Source of the DNA: a virus
IMG/VR virus record: IMGVR_UViG_3300025590_000046
Coordinates: 1-23,476 of that record
Strand: one strand, 5' to 3'
DNA: 23,476 nt
Shown: positions 1 through 7,753 of the stretch, piece by piece
Position numbering within the stretch: position 1 is the stretch's first letter
Layout: each line of letters begins with the position of its first letter
Made by a program: the position numbers and the translations under genes
Notes under the pieces: generated by a model
The model's database searches: none
Told to the model about the DNA's origin: nothing
Seen by the model: the letters and a program-made list of their open reading frames with translations, nothing else

Positions 1-946
1 CTAAGTCAGCAATAATTGCATGAGCTGCTTCGTTCTTCACTTCTAATGTGTATTCAACTAAAAGCTGAGTCTTCTCAGAGTCACCTGTTTTAGCTAGTTC
101 ATTAGTTTGGAAAGGACGTAGGAAAGCTACTGCTGCGTACTCAGGGTCAAGTACGAATGCTTGTTCGCCATTGTCATCTGCATCAGGAGTAGTAAATCTG
201 TTAGGAACAACAGATAGTGTACCGAAGTCTGATAGATATACGTCAGCTGCACCAACGATTGTAGTTTGCTTGTTAGCTGGAGCTGCATAGCGTTGCTCTG
301 CAATACCTGCAAAAGTAGAAACTACTTGTTTTTGTGTTGGAGAAACCATTAGCACGGTTGGGTTACCACCGTTTGTGTATGCTGATTTAACCGCTGTCTT
401 TAACATAGCTTCTGTGAAAGCTGCATCTGTACCAGATACACGAGCTGTAGTACCTAGTGAACCTGCTACACCACCAGCACCTAAAACAGCGTTAGTGTTT
501 AACCATGCTTGTAGTGAACCAAGTGTACGTGCTGTAGATGAATCACCAGCTGTAGCAGCTTGGTTAGCCAACATGATTTTTTCCATATCACGTTTTAGTT
601 CTGAAGATGCTTTAGCAAGTTGATAAGCCTTTTCTGACTTACGTCCAGCTTTATCAACAGTTTCTTCAGTACCAGCTATCTGAATAGTTTTTTGTGAGAT
701 TTGTGTTCTGTTACCTACTCTTGTAGTAGGAGATAGTGTAGCAGAACTTGCATCCGCACCCTCAACCGCAGCGTTATTAACAGTTGCATCTGCTAGTGAG
801 TCTGTTTGCCATTCATGGAAAGTTGCTGTTGCTTTAGTTTTGCCAATAGATGACATGAAAGGTGTTTCTGTAGGGGAGATATCATAAATCATATCTGTGA
901 GGTCTTCCCTGTTACCAACTGATTGGTAGGTTTGATAAGTTGCCAT
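1..946 (-). CDS. Major capsid protein, SU10-like (DUF5309 family), 3' end cut by the window
   Basis: The reading frame starts at ATG 946-944, 8 nt or so after an AAGGA ribosome-binding site, and stays open to the left edge, giving 315 residues. The N-terminal part reads like the SU10 major capsid family: an IYDISPTETPFMSSIG segment near residues 23-38, a FHEWQTDSLA segment, an AVEGADA segment and a GNRTQISQKTIQIAGTEETV stretch. The last visible residues (EVKNEAAHAIIADL) resemble the usual C-terminus of the family, so probably only a few residues are missing. It would form the HK97-fold capsid shell. It is the last gene of the visible head cluster after portal and scaffold. Family assignment is from recognition of the motif pattern, not from a search. 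Confidence 0.85.
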   Translation of the reverse strand, partial: MATYQTYQSVGNREDLTDMIYDISPTETPFMSSIGKTKATATFHEWQTDSLADATVNNAAVEGADASSATLSPTTRVGNRTQISQKTIQIAGTEETVDKAGRKSEKAYQLAKASSELKRDMEKIMLANQAATAGDSSTARTLGSLQAWLNTNAVLGAGGVAGSLGTTARVSGTDAAFTEAMLKTAVKSAYTNGGNPTVLMVSPTQKQVVSTFAGIAEQRYAAPANKQTTIVGAADVYLSDFGTLSVVPNRFTTPDADDNGEQAFVLDPEYAAVAFLRPFQTNELAKTGDSEKTQLLVEYTLEVKNEAAHAIIADL

Positions 947-959
947 TGTTTAAATTTCC

Positions 960-1976
960 TTAAATAAAGTTTTCAAATAACTTAGCAGCATCACGCACTT
1001 TGCCTGAGCCTTTAAGCTGTTGTTTTTGTCGCCTTTGTACATCATTGTTGCCTTGCTTAACTTTTGTCCCAGACTTAACCATCTTAGGAGCGTTAGCTAC
1101 TTTCTTCTGAACGCCTGGTTTAGACTTCTGTAGCTTGTCGTACATGGCTGCTTTATGCAGTACAAGGACGTGTCGTGAGTCATAGACCTGAGATAACTCA
1201 TCGTCTGTGAATCCCACTGATTTGCCATAATTGCGAATTTCATTTCTGATTTGTTCGCCTTTAGCTTTGTCTGAAAACTCTGGAAGGACTGCTGCTAATT
1301 TTTGTGCTTCTTGAGCTACTCTGCTTTGCATGGCTTTTTGGTAATCCGCTTGTTGCTCTCTAGCAATGCGGTCCTGTTCAGCTCTTACTTGCTGTAGTTG
1401 CTCTTTCTTTTCGGTCATCTCTGCGACCTTAACTGCGTATCCTATCGGGTCGTTCTCTTTCATTGCGACTAAATCTTCTGGACTATCCCCTTGTGTAAGG
1501 AACTGTTCAATAGCTTGTAGTCGTTGAGCATATGTATCTCTAACTTGTTTAGCCTCATTAATAGCTTTAGCTTCTACTTCTACTGCTTTGCGAGCCTCAG
1601 ATACTTCTTGAGTCTTTTTCGTATAGTCTGCACCAAGTTGATAACCCTGCATTAATTCATCAAGGGTGACATCCTTTTCCTCACCTGCCGCTTTTACACG
1701 AAAGGTTTGTGGTTGCTCCTCTTCTTCAACTTCAGTTTCATCATCTTCAGAGTCAGCATATTCTTCCACTTCATCTTCGGTCGCTTCAACAGCTTCCTCG
1801 TAATCTGTTTGGTCTTCTGCTTCCTCGCTATCCTGTTCTACTGCTTCTGTTTCAACAGTTTCTGGTTGCTCGTTGGAGTCCTCACCTGATGTCAAAAAGC
1901 CTTCCCATTGGTTAGCTGCATCTCTTACAGTTAGTTCTCCACTTCCCTCTTCGGGAGTCATGGTTTCATCACTCAT
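960..1976 (-). CDS. Scaffold-like head assembly protein
   Basis: A 338-residue protein placed between portal and capsid genes, the usual position for a scaffold. Residues about 1-90 are extremely acidic (runs of E and D), residues about 115-245 are charged and rich in K, E, Q and A, consistent with long helices or coiled coil, and the C-terminal 50 residues are strongly basic (KKVANAPKMVKSGTKVKQG). Podoviral scaffolding proteins commonly have such a helical body with a basic capsid-binding tail. It starts with an AAAGG site upstream of ATG and ends 13 nt before the capsid gene. No enzymatic motif is visible; a protease role is not supported. Confidence 0.75.
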   Translation of the reverse strand: MSDETMTPEEGSGELTVRDAANQWEGFLTSGEDSNEQPETVETEAVEQDSEEAEDQTDYEEAVEATEDEVEEYADSEDDETEVEEEEQPQTFRVKAAGEEKDVTLDELMQGYQLGADYTKKTQEVSEARKAVEVEAKAINEAKQVRDTYAQRLQAIEQFLTQGDSPEDLVAMKENDPIGYAVKVAEMTEKKEQLQQVRAEQDRIAREQQADYQKAMQSRVAQEAQKLAAVLPEFSDKAKGEQIRNEIRNYGKSVGFTDDELSQVYDSRHVLVLHKAAMYDKLQKSKPGVQKKVANAPKMVKSGTKVKQGNNDVQRRQKQQLKGSGKVRDAAKLFENFI

Positions 1977-2028
1977 TTGTATTACCTTTTATTCCTCTAC
2001 GGGAGGTTACCGATTAGTAGGCAAATGC

Positions 2029-2259
2029 CTATAATATCTTCCATGCCTTATCCTTTATCTCGCCTGTTTGTGCGATAGATTCAAGATTAGACATAATCTC
2101 GTTAATGGACCTTATTCGTTGATAAGCAAATTCTCTCATCTGAGATTCGTCATCACCCGAATACATAATCATTTGTAGTTGAGAGTCTTTCATTTCTTTC
2201 ATAACTTCTTGAAACTCTGGACTACCCAGTATGTTTTGCATTGCTTCAGATAAAGTCAT
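2029..2259 (-). CDS. Small head-region protein, unknown (76 aa)
   Basis: A 76-residue, mainly helical protein (MTLSEAMQNILGSPEFQEVMKEM at the start) without a recognisable motif. Its ATG directly follows the portal stop (TAAATG), so it is probably translated with the portal. It lies between portal and scaffold genes, which suggests a role in head assembly or virion structure, but I cannot name a family. Internal Met and Gln content is high, as in the portal C-terminus next to it. Confidence 0.7.
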   Translation of the reverse strand: MTLSEAMQNILGSPEFQEVMKEMKDSQLQMIMYSGDDESQMREFAYQRIRSINEIMSNLESIAQTGEIKDKAWKIL

Positions 2260-4380
2260 TTACACACCTCGCTGTGAAAGGTTTTGTATTTTATCTAATG
2301 CGTTGATAAGTTCTTTAGATTGATTGATGTTAGTTTTCTTGTCATCGTTAGATGCTTTCTGTGCTAACTCCAACTCTTTCAATGCCATTTCTTTTTCAAA
2401 TTGCATCCTATCTTGTTGCAACTCTAGCATTTCTTTTTGAGCTTTTAATTCCATCTGTTGTTTTTCTAAGTCTAACTTAGCCATTTGCTCTTGCATCTTC
2501 ATCTGAGCTTTTTCTCTTTCTACTTGTGCTAGTATTCCAGCAGCCTTAGTATTAGAGTCTTCTTCTGGAGGAGCTTCTGCGGCTTGTTGTGCTAGCATAG
2601 CTGCTTGCTCTTCAGTAATATCCATAAGGAAAGCAGAGTCATCTTTAAAGCCAGCCATATTAATAAACTTAGCTAAAGTATCTCTGTACTGTTTAAGGTT
2701 AACTAATGGGTTATTAAGTCCGTAGCCCTTAATAACTTCTTCTTGTTTAGCAAGAATCATTTGCATTGTTGCTAGTTGTTCTTGTTTGTTACCTGTACCA
2801 AGACCCACATTAACAGACACATTGTATTCTGTGTTCCATTCTCTTGGGTCAAACGGTACATAGTCACCACGTACTTTAATGATGCGAGCTTTAGGTTGGT
2901 ACTTACATACTAAATGTAGTATGCCTCTAAAGAGTGAGGTTACTCCTGTGTCAGCAAAGATACGAGCAATTAGTTCTAGCTTACCTTGCGATGCGGTAGT
3001 CATAGCAGATACTGCAGTAGCAGTTACATTCTGCATCATGTTAGGGTCAAGACCTTGTTGTGAATCACTGATACCTGTACGTTTAGCTTGTACGCTATCT
3101 AGGTACTCCAACATAGGGAATGACTGGTTAGCGTTAGAGGTTACTTGCATAGGTACTAAAGCATTTGGGTTCTTAATCCTAATCACACCACCAGCGGTAG
3201 AGGTTAATAAGTCATCTAAGTTAACTTGTCCTTCTACTGCACCAACTCGGTAGTTGTTAGTAAGGTATAGATTATCTAGCATCTGACGAGTAATAGTAGA
3301 CTTAATTAATTGTAAGTCCATAGCTCTGTCTGCTAGTGAGTGTCCAAAGAACTTATGTGGAATAGGAATAGGACATACAGAATGGAATGGAACATAGTCA
3401 CATTCTTCATTATGTAATATCTCATGATTAGAATAGCAAACACGTCTTAGCTCTGCTATACCATCACCATCCATATCTGTTCTAATGTAACACTCGTAGT
3501 ATTCTACTAACTGCATAGATGGGTCAGTAGTGTCTTGGTCCGTAGGCATTTCACCACGTGTGTATCGTGCAATACGTTCTGGACTAAACTCTAGTGCATC
3601 ACCTGTAGATAATGAATAAACTATGTCTTCATCATAACCCATAGCAATTAAGTCAGAACGTGTAGTCATCTTTCTGTGTGCTACAAAGTCTGAATCTGAT
3701 ATGGTTCTTGCTCGTTTAGATATAAGGAACTCTTCAGGAGGTACGTTTTCTATTCTTACTTTACCTTTGTCTACCGTTCTGGATACTTTAATATCGTGCG
3801 TTCTGATAACAGTAGGAGGAACTTCCATTTCCATGCCCGTCATAGGGTCTTGGACTGGGTCATTTTCTATGACTTGCTCTTCAGTGCTTTGCTCTACAAT
3901 CTCTACATCTTCATCTTGCATAATCATAGCAAGCTCGTCATCTGTTAGACCATAATACTTCTCTTTGGTTACATCTTTTTTGTCATCCCAGTAAGCTTTA
4001 ACTACGCCAACCTTTTGCATAAGACCGTCTTTAAACCAGTCGTGCATAATCTCAAAGCCATCATTGTCTTTGTAGAATATATGATTAACATAAGCTGTTG
4101 CTTGTTCTGCTGTAGCTTCATCGCCTTGATTAACAGGTTCAAATACGACCGCATCTTTAGATGAAGTAAATACTTTCATGATTTGAGGTAATGCACCGTC
4201 TACTACTTCAGCTACTTCACCTGTAACTATCTGAGATTTACCTGGCACTTCATTGCCGTACGGTTCTCTCATGTAGTATTCTAAGGCTCTCTGTCTTTCA
4301 TCGGTAGTTTCCGTTTCAAGATAGCCAATAGCATCATCAATCTCTGACTCAAGAATACTCTTTAGTAAGTTATCATCCAT
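2260..4380 (-). CDS. Portal protein, P22-like
   Basis: At 706 residues it is close to the P22-type podoviral portal (about 725). Portals form the dodecameric ring at one capsid vertex through which DNA is packaged and ejected. Visible features: an N-terminal region about 1-130 with EVAEVVDGALPQIMKVFTSS, typical of the family; an acidic insertion about 150-185; a central SNHEILHNEECDYVPFHSV to GISDSQQGLDPNMMQNVTA stretch (about 320-460) matching the portal core; and a long Gln/Glu/Met/Lys-rich C-terminal coiled coil about 600-690, the expected barrel helix. It begins immediately after the TerL stop (TAAATG) and precedes scaffold and capsid genes, as in head operons. Confidence 0.9.
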   Translation of the reverse strand: MDDNLLKSILESEIDDAIGYLETETTDERQRALEYYMREPYGNEVPGKSQIVTGEVAEVVDGALPQIMKVFTSSKDAVVFEPVNQGDEATAEQATAYVNHIFYKDNDGFEIMHDWFKDGLMQKVGVVKAYWDDKKDVTKEKYYGLTDDELAMIMQDEDVEIVEQSTEEQVIENDPVQDPMTGMEMEVPPTVIRTHDIKVSRTVDKGKVRIENVPPEEFLISKRARTISDSDFVAHRKMTTRSDLIAMGYDEDIVYSLSTGDALEFSPERIARYTRGEMPTDQDTTDPSMQLVEYYECYIRTDMDGDGIAELRRVCYSNHEILHNEECDYVPFHSVCPIPIPHKFFGHSLADRAMDLQLIKSTITRQMLDNLYLTNNYRVGAVEGQVNLDDLLTSTAGGVIRIKNPNALVPMQVTSNANQSFPMLEYLDSVQAKRTGISDSQQGLDPNMMQNVTATAVSAMTTASQGKLELIARIFADTGVTSLFRGILHLVCKYQPKARIIKVRGDYVPFDPREWNTEYNVSVNVGLGTGNKQEQLATMQMILAKQEEVIKGYGLNNPLVNLKQYRDTLAKFINMAGFKDDSAFLMDITEEQAAMLAQQAAEAPPEEDSNTKAAGILAQVEREKAQMKMQEQMAKLDLEKQQMELKAQKEMLELQQDRMQFEKEMALKELELAQKASNDDKKTNINQSKELINALDKIQNLSQRGV

Positions 4381-5646
4381 TTATACAATCCATGTGTTGT
4401 TAATTTCAAGTGGTTTAGACCACGCTTCAGAAGGAGCATCATCCAACCCTACTGCTAAATACCTAAAGGCATCACTAGCGTGTGAAGCCCAGTCGTGAAA
4501 TGGTCTATCATGAAAGACTGCTCTCTTCTCATCGTAAACCCGTTTATAATTTCGTAAAGCATCTAGTCCTAATTTAACTTTAGGGTCAAACCAACATCGT
4601 GGCAGTATTCTTCTAGCAGCTTGTATGCCATCCATAACCGTTAATTTAGGGGCTATAGTTACTGAAAGACCAGACTCTTCTAATACTTCTTTTCTTGACA
4701 GTCCTGTACCTAGTTCTCTTACTGCTACATCGTGTGGAAGTATGTGTGTAGCAAACATCCAGTCATGTTCTCTTAGCCAGTTAACATAATAGTCAAGACC
4801 TACGCCATGATTCTCTACAAAGTCTACTAACCGTATTTCTTTGTTAACTATTTGTGCCACCCATATGCTAGTGCTGTCTGACATACCCAAATCCCAGCCT
4901 GTAAAAGTTCTTGCTAGCTCATCTCTAGGAATATCACATATCTGATTCTTAGCTTCTAATTCATTTATTAATTTAGAGTAGTATGAGCCTTCTACTGGAG
5001 CAGAGAAGCTGCATTCAAACTCTTGGTTAAACTTATCTTCGCCCATCTCTTTATAGGCTGCTTTTAATTCACCTTCATCTAGCAATGCTGTTTGACTAGA
5101 TTTAAACTCTAACAGTTCCCATCCGTCTTTTTTCTCACCTCTATCACGCAAGTCTTTAAAATGGTTTTGCCCTTTAGGCGTTCCCATTGCTACACAGTAG
5201 CCAAGTCGGTCAGACAATGCAGGTCGCACAATTTCAGTAAATAGTGATGGGTTAATCTGCCCTACTTCGTCTAACACACATCCATCTAAGTAAATACCAC
5301 GTAAACTATCAGGGTTATCTGCACCATACAGAGAGATTCTTCTACCCATAAAGTCTACTCTTAGTTCAGCAATGTTAGCTTTTCCACCAAGAGGTCTTGT
5401 ATATTCTAGCAAGTAATCCCATGCAATCCTTTTTGCTTGGTTATACGTTGGAGCAACATACGCATATCTTGGATTATCTTTCTCACAATTTAATGCACTA
5501 TGTATAAGCTGGTTAATAGCACATACTGTTTTACCCATACGCCTATGAGCTACAACCACTGTAAATCTATTAGTCTTTACTAGCTCGTGTATTTCTTTTT
5601 GCGGTGCTCTAGGCTTGTAGCCTGTTGTTATTTGTTTTTGTGCCAT
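4381..5646 (-). CDS. terL: Terminase large subunit (DNA packaging ATPase/nuclease)
   Basis: The packaging motor of 421 residues. The ATPase domain shows a Walker A-like AHRRMGKT at residues 33-40, a Walker B GCVLDEVG with D126/E127, and motif III AMGTPKGQNHF at 153-163. The RNase H-like nuclease domain starts at FTGWDLGMSDSTS (acidic D252 and D257) and ends with HDWASHASDAFRYLAVGL, where D392 is the likely last metal ligand. The start is supported by an AAAGGAG site about 9 nt upstream. It follows the DUF1289-like gene and abuts the portal gene. Confidence 0.93.
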   Translation of the reverse strand: MAQKQITTGYKPRAPQKEIHELVKTNRFTVVVAHRRMGKTVCAINQLIHSALNCEKDNPRYAYVAPTYNQAKRIAWDYLLEYTRPLGGKANIAELRVDFMGRRISLYGADNPDSLRGIYLDGCVLDEVGQINPSLFTEIVRPALSDRLGYCVAMGTPKGQNHFKDLRDRGEKKDGWELLEFKSSQTALLDEGELKAAYKEMGEDKFNQEFECSFSAPVEGSYYSKLINELEAKNQICDIPRDELARTFTGWDLGMSDSTSIWVAQIVNKEIRLVDFVENHGVGLDYYVNWLREHDWMFATHILPHDVAVRELGTGLSRKEVLEESGLSVTIAPKLTVMDGIQAARRILPRCWFDPKVKLGLDALRNYKRVYDEKRAVFHDRPFHDWASHASDAFRYLAVGLDDAPSEAWSKPLEINNTWIV

Positions 5647-5667
5647 GCTTATGCGACTCCTTTCGGG

Positions 5668-5835
5668 TCATCGCTCCTGTTTAAGTTGTTCCATCCTGTA
5701 TAGTCTTGCTTCTCTTGATAACTTGAACCAATCATCAATATCTTCATAAGTTCTTTTACAGCTTATGCACTTTGGTGTTCCATCAGTGTCATCTACTATC
5801 TTACATATTCCGTTACAAGGAGAGTCGTCTACCAT
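5668..5835 (-). CDS. DUF1289-like small cysteine protein (55 aa)
   Basis: A 55-codon gene from ATG 5835 to TGA 5668. The product begins MVDDSPCNGICKIVDD and continues with CISCKRTYEDIDDWFKLS and a charged tail. This is the layout of DUF1289 proteins of proteobacteria: SPC-x3-C at the N-terminus, C-x2-C-x-R-T, then E/D-I-x-x-W and a final helix. Its four cysteines (7, 11, 23, 26) probably bind a metal. Its ATG overlaps the end of the upstream gene (ATGGTAG), and it ends 21 nt before terL, so it is part of the packaging operon. Its function is unknown; a host-derived origin is possible. Confidence 0.75.
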   Translation of the reverse strand: MVDDSPCNGICKIVDDTDGTPKCISCKRTYEDIDDWFKLSREARLYRMEQLKQER

Positions 5836-6083
5836 TTAACTTTGTTAGCCCAGTAGGCTGCTGACATCTTACCTTTTGCTATATTCTTTGCGTGTCTTGC
5901 TTTAAATGACTTTTGTCTAGCTGTAGGTTTTTTATCACCTGACACACCTTGCTGACCAAATCGTATGAGTTTTTCTTTATCACCTTCTTTTGCTAGTACA
6001 GCGTGTGACTTTGTCTTGTGTCCAGGAGTACGCTTAGGTTTGTTGTAACCACTAAATGTTTCACTACCTTTTTTAATAGCCAT
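5829..6083 (-). CDS. Conserved basic phage protein, unknown (84 aa)
   Basis: A very basic 84-residue protein starting MAIKKGSETFSGYNKPKRTP and ending ARHAKNIAKGKMSAAYWANK. I recognise this pattern (FSGYNKPKRTP...TKSHAVLAKEGD...LIRFGQQGV) as a small protein common in phages next to packaging genes, but its function is not established. The high Lys/Arg content suggests nucleic-acid binding. Its ATG overlaps the stop of the upstream 44-residue gene (TAATG), and its stop overlaps the start of the DUF1289-like gene. Confidence 0.8.
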   Translation of the reverse strand: MAIKKGSETFSGYNKPKRTPGHKTKSHAVLAKEGDKEKLIRFGQQGVSGDKKPTARQKSFKARHAKNIAKGKMSAAYWANKVKW

Positions 6084-6217
6084 TATGCTTTCTTCTTTTT
6101 CTTTTTAGGAAATCCTGCCTTCATATTTGCGTAAGCAGCTTTGGTAATAGTAGACTTCTTTTTAGTTCTGCTAGTACCTGCCTTCTTTCGTTTGTTTATG
6201 TTTTCATATAAACTCAT
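6083..6217 (-). CDS. Small Lys-rich phage protein (44 aa)
   Basis: A 44-codon gene, ATG 6217 to TAA 6083, with a GGGAG ribosome-binding site. It begins MSLYENINKRKKAG and ends in a run of lysines (GFPKKKKKKA). Small 'LYENI-K-R' proteins of this kind are frequent near terminase or portal genes of phages; no function is known. The stop and the next start share bases (TAATG), and its ATG overlaps the stop of the preceding 30-residue gene (ATGA), indicating translational coupling on both sides. Confidence 0.7.
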   Translation of the reverse strand: MSLYENINKRKKAGTSRTKKKSTITKAAYANMKAGFPKKKKKKA

Positions 6218-6306
6218 ACACAATCTCCCATTGCTTCAAACCACCTCTTTAGTTCTTCAAGTTTATCCTCGTGAGCTTTTGGCTCTTGTTCAGATGTACT
6301 CTCCAC
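6214..6306 (-). CDS. Microprotein with GTG start (30 aa)
   Basis: A 30-codon frame starting GTG at 6306 and ending TGA at 6214; the stop overlaps the next ATG (ATGA). The product is highly charged and probably helical (ends EELKRWFEAMGDCV). It overlaps the upstream 49-residue gene by 17 nt. The case rests on the perfect chaining with both neighbours. There is no strong separate ribosome-binding site, so it may be made by coupling or not at all. Confidence 0.45.
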   Translation of the reverse strand: MESTSEQEPKAHEDKLEELKRWFEAMGDCV

Positions 6307-6439
6307 GTTGTATCCTTATCGGTCCGATGTTAATTAAAAGATATGATATCGGGTCTTTTGAACCGTCCTCATACTCTAGTTCTGCTTCATAAAACTCAAA
6401 GCCAAATCCGAAGCCCCAGTATATATGACAGGACCACAT
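6290..6439 (-). CDS. Small aromatic-rich phage protein (49 aa)
   Basis: A 49-codon gene, ATG 6439 to TGA 6290. The product has an N-terminal WSCHIYWGFGFGFEFYEAEL segment, a short acidic turn (YEDGSKDP) and a C-terminal hydrophobic strand pair (ISYLLINIGPIRIQ). It looks like a compact beta protein; similar short 'W-G-G-F-E...LLINIGPIRI' products occur in other phages to my recollection, with no known function. It begins 1 nt after the stop of the 18-residue gene upstream. Confidence 0.6.
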   Translation of the reverse strand: MWSCHIYWGFGFGFEFYEAELEYEDGSKDPISYLLINIGPIRIQRGEYI

Positions 6440-6440
6440 A

Positions 6441-6497
6441 TTACTTACCTTTTTTTCCGTAACCTTTTTTGCCTTTGCCTTTACATTTCCCAGCCAT
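6441..6497 (-). CDS. Tiny Gly/Lys peptide (18 aa)
   Basis: An 18-codon frame, ATG 6497 to TAA 6441, preceded by a very good ribosome-binding site (GGAGG, then CAGGTAAC, then ATG). The product is MAGKCKGKGKKGYGKKGK, almost only Gly and Lys. The strong site and tight chaining with both neighbours (1-nt gaps) argue that it is translated. Function unknown; nucleic-acid contact is a guess from its charge. Confidence 0.55.
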   Translation of the reverse strand: MAGKCKGKGKKGYGKKGK

Positions 6498-6498
6498 G

Positions 6499-6810
6499 TT
6501 ACCTGCCTCCTTGCATTAATTTATCAATTAAGTTTAGTATAGGGTCTATAATAGGTGTTTGGTTCTTCATTCTTTGCTGCTCGTATATTTTATCTTGCTG
6601 TTCTTTTGTGCTGTTTTCTAGATACTTCATCATCTCTGGTGACATATCTACATCCATATTATCAGGCATAACTTCTACAGGAGGTAATGTTATAGCTTCT
6701 GCTAGTAGACCTGTCATGGGCTGTGGTGTTACTCCTGCAGGATTAACTGCTGGCATAGGTGATGGATTTCTGCTCATCATCTCCATGAGCTGTTGTATTG
6801 TTAAGTTCAT
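6499..6810 (-). CDS. Hypothetical Met/Pro-rich protein (103 aa)
   Basis: A 103-residue protein with an AAGGA site before its ATG. The N-terminus is helical (MNLTIQQLMEMMSRNP), the middle is Pro-rich and probably disordered, and the C-terminal third is helical (KEQQDKIYEQQRMKNQ). Its stop lies 1 nt before the ATG of the 18-residue peptide. It is the first gene after the small terminase and a possible attenuator hairpin. I do not recognise the family; the place suggests packaging or head morphogenesis. Confidence 0.65.
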   Translation of the reverse strand: MNLTIQQLMEMMSRNPSPMPAVNPAGVTPQPMTGLLAEAITLPPVEVMPDNMDVDMSPEMMKYLENSTKEQQDKIYEQQRMKNQTPIIDPILNLIDKLMQGGR

Positions 6811-6885
6811 TTTACTTCCTTAAAAATATACTGCAAAAAAATTGGGTACTGGCGTTTACTAATCTATTAACATTTTTTGTATATC

Positions 6886-6905
6886 AAAAAAGGGCACTAC
6901 CCTTG
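6886..6905 (-). terminator. Weak minus-strand terminator or attenuator after terS
   Basis: On the minus strand AAGGG, a five-base loop and CCCTT are followed by a run of T. The stem has only 5 bp, so it may only reduce transcription from terS into the head genes. Confidence 0.4.
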
Positions 6906-6909
6906 TTTG

Positions 6910-7350
6910 CTAATCTATCCCTGTAATAACTTTGATATTAATGGGGGCACCCCCTTCTCCAGTTAACTCTGTAGTATTTTTCTCTGACCATTGAGCACGA
7001 GTCTTAAGCCAGAATATCATAGAGGATGTATCGCCTTGTTTAGCTTTCTCATAGAGCGTACCAGCTACAGCTGCATTAGCTTCTATACGACCAAGCTCTA
7101 ATTCGTCCTTGTAATACTTAGTTAGCGTGTCTGATGATACACCAAGCACTAATGCGATATCTTCGTACCTAGTACCTACTATAGATAAATTATAAACCTT
7201 ATTTCGGGTGTCCGCTGTTGCAAGGTGCGGGGGTCTTCCCGCCTTTCTTTTGGCTACTTTTTTCAATTGAGAATCATTCTCATTTACTGTACTTGATAGC
7301 TCAGCCGTAATATTAATTATACCGCTATCTATTATATTATTGTTGTCCAT
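6910..7350 (-). CDS. terS: Terminase small subunit-like protein
   Basis: A 146-residue protein. After a variable polar N-terminus and a basic segment (KRKAGRPP, 35-42) comes a helix-turn-helix about residues 55-80 (TRYEDIALVLGVSSDTLTKY) followed by a helical EL-x-x-GRIEANAAVAGTLYEKAKQG region and a FWLKTRAQWSEK ending, a pattern typical of phage small terminase subunits that recognise packaging DNA. It sits upstream of the head operon but is separated from terL by seven small genes. The start is uncertain because no clear ribosome-binding site precedes ATG 7350 and the 23-bp repeat lies just upstream. Confidence 0.8.
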   Translation of the reverse strand: MDNNNIIDSGIINITAELSSTVNENDSQLKKVAKRKAGRPPHLATADTRNKVYNLSIVGTRYEDIALVLGVSSDTLTKYYKDELELGRIEANAAVAGTLYEKAKQGDTSSMIFWLKTRAQWSEKNTTELTGEGGAPINIKVITGID

Positions 7351-7355
7351 ATAGT

Positions 7356-7378
7356 TACTGATAGGTTTTACTTATCAC
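7356..7378 (+). repeat. 23-bp operator-like repeat, copy 1
   Basis: TACTGAT, two variable bases, then GTTTTACTTATCAC. The same element lies at 9577-9599 with 21 of 23 bases identical. Within this copy TGATAgg and cTTATCA form an imperfect inverted repeat. It sits between terS (minus) and the accessory block (plus), 6 nt upstream of the terS ATG, which suits a regulator-binding site for divergent transcription. The binding protein is unknown; the Cro-like protein at 10734 is a candidate. Confidence 0.65.
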
Positions 7379-7439
7379 CTTGATTAATTATTTAAATGAC
7401 AAAATTACTTTACTTTTATTTATTGCTATGAGATAGTAG

Positions 7440-7470
7440 TTGCATGTAAAGAATACTTTACAGTTATTAA
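7440..7470 (+). promoter_or_regulatory. Palindrome and probable promoter before the accessory block
   Basis: TGTAAAG-AATA-CTTTACA (7445-7462) is a perfect 7-bp inverted repeat. A TTGCAT box at 7440-7445 and TTATTA/TATTAA at 7464-7470 could be -35 and -10 elements with an 18-19 bp spacer, so the palindrome would fill the spacer as an operator. The leader that follows contains ATATAAGGA, also seen before the gene at 9708. Confidence 0.4.
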
Positions 7471-7489
7471 TTATATAAGGACTTACATT

Positions 7490-7717
7490 ATGAATACTTT
7501 AGAGTTAACACAAGAGCAAATAGATTTTTTAATACAAGAGGTACAAGATAATAATAAAGCATGGAATTCTTTAGCTAGTGATTCTAAGTATGATAATAAA
7601 AAACAATCATACGGCTTATTAAACAATAAGAGCTATAAAGAATTGGCGATTATATCTGATTCTATTTTAGAAACTTTAAAAGATAACTCAATTATGAATC
7701 TATTAAAAAATAATTAG
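7490..7717 (+). CDS. Hypothetical protein (75 aa), AT-rich block
   Basis: First gene of the AT-rich accessory block, with a TAAGGA site before ATG. The product is polar and helical (starts MNTLELTQEQIDFLIQEVQD) and rich in Asn, Lys and Ser, as expected for low-GC coding. No motif is recognised. It is followed by a hairpin (7727-7751) and a separate promoter, so it appears to be its own transcription unit. Confidence 0.65.
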   Translation: MNTLELTQEQIDFLIQEVQDNNKAWNSLASDSKYDNKKQSYGLLNNKSYKELAIISDSILETLKDNSIMNLLKNN

Positions 7718-7726
7718 ATATACCTT

Positions 7727-7751
7727 AAAGCCTTTTATAATAGAAGGCTTT
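7727..7751 (+). terminator. Hairpin after the 75-aa gene
   Basis: AAAGCCTT, nine-base loop, AAGGCTTT: a perfect 8-bp stem starting 10 nt after the stop codon. It lacks a clean run of T, so termination may be inefficient. Confidence 0.45.
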
Positions 7752-7753
7752 GA

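Noticed and set aside
127-312. Minus-strand 61-codon frame inside the capsid gene
   Set aside because: It lies in another frame of the well-supported capsid gene; the low-complexity product and lack of a ribosome-binding site mark it as a shadow.
1707-1915. Two plus-strand frames opposite the acidic start of the scaffold gene
   Set aside because: They are the reverse of the Glu/Asp-rich coding stretch, which gives Phe/Leu-rich nonsense; no start signals.
2879-3955. Plus-strand frames opposite the portal gene
   Set aside because: Antisense shadows of a clear portal gene; no ribosome-binding sites and no recognisable domains.
6141-6823. Plus-strand frames of 83 and 132 codons opposite the microprotein chain
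   Set aside because: They oppose the minus-strand genes that are chained by start/stop overlaps; membrane-like composition comes from reading Lys codons backwards.
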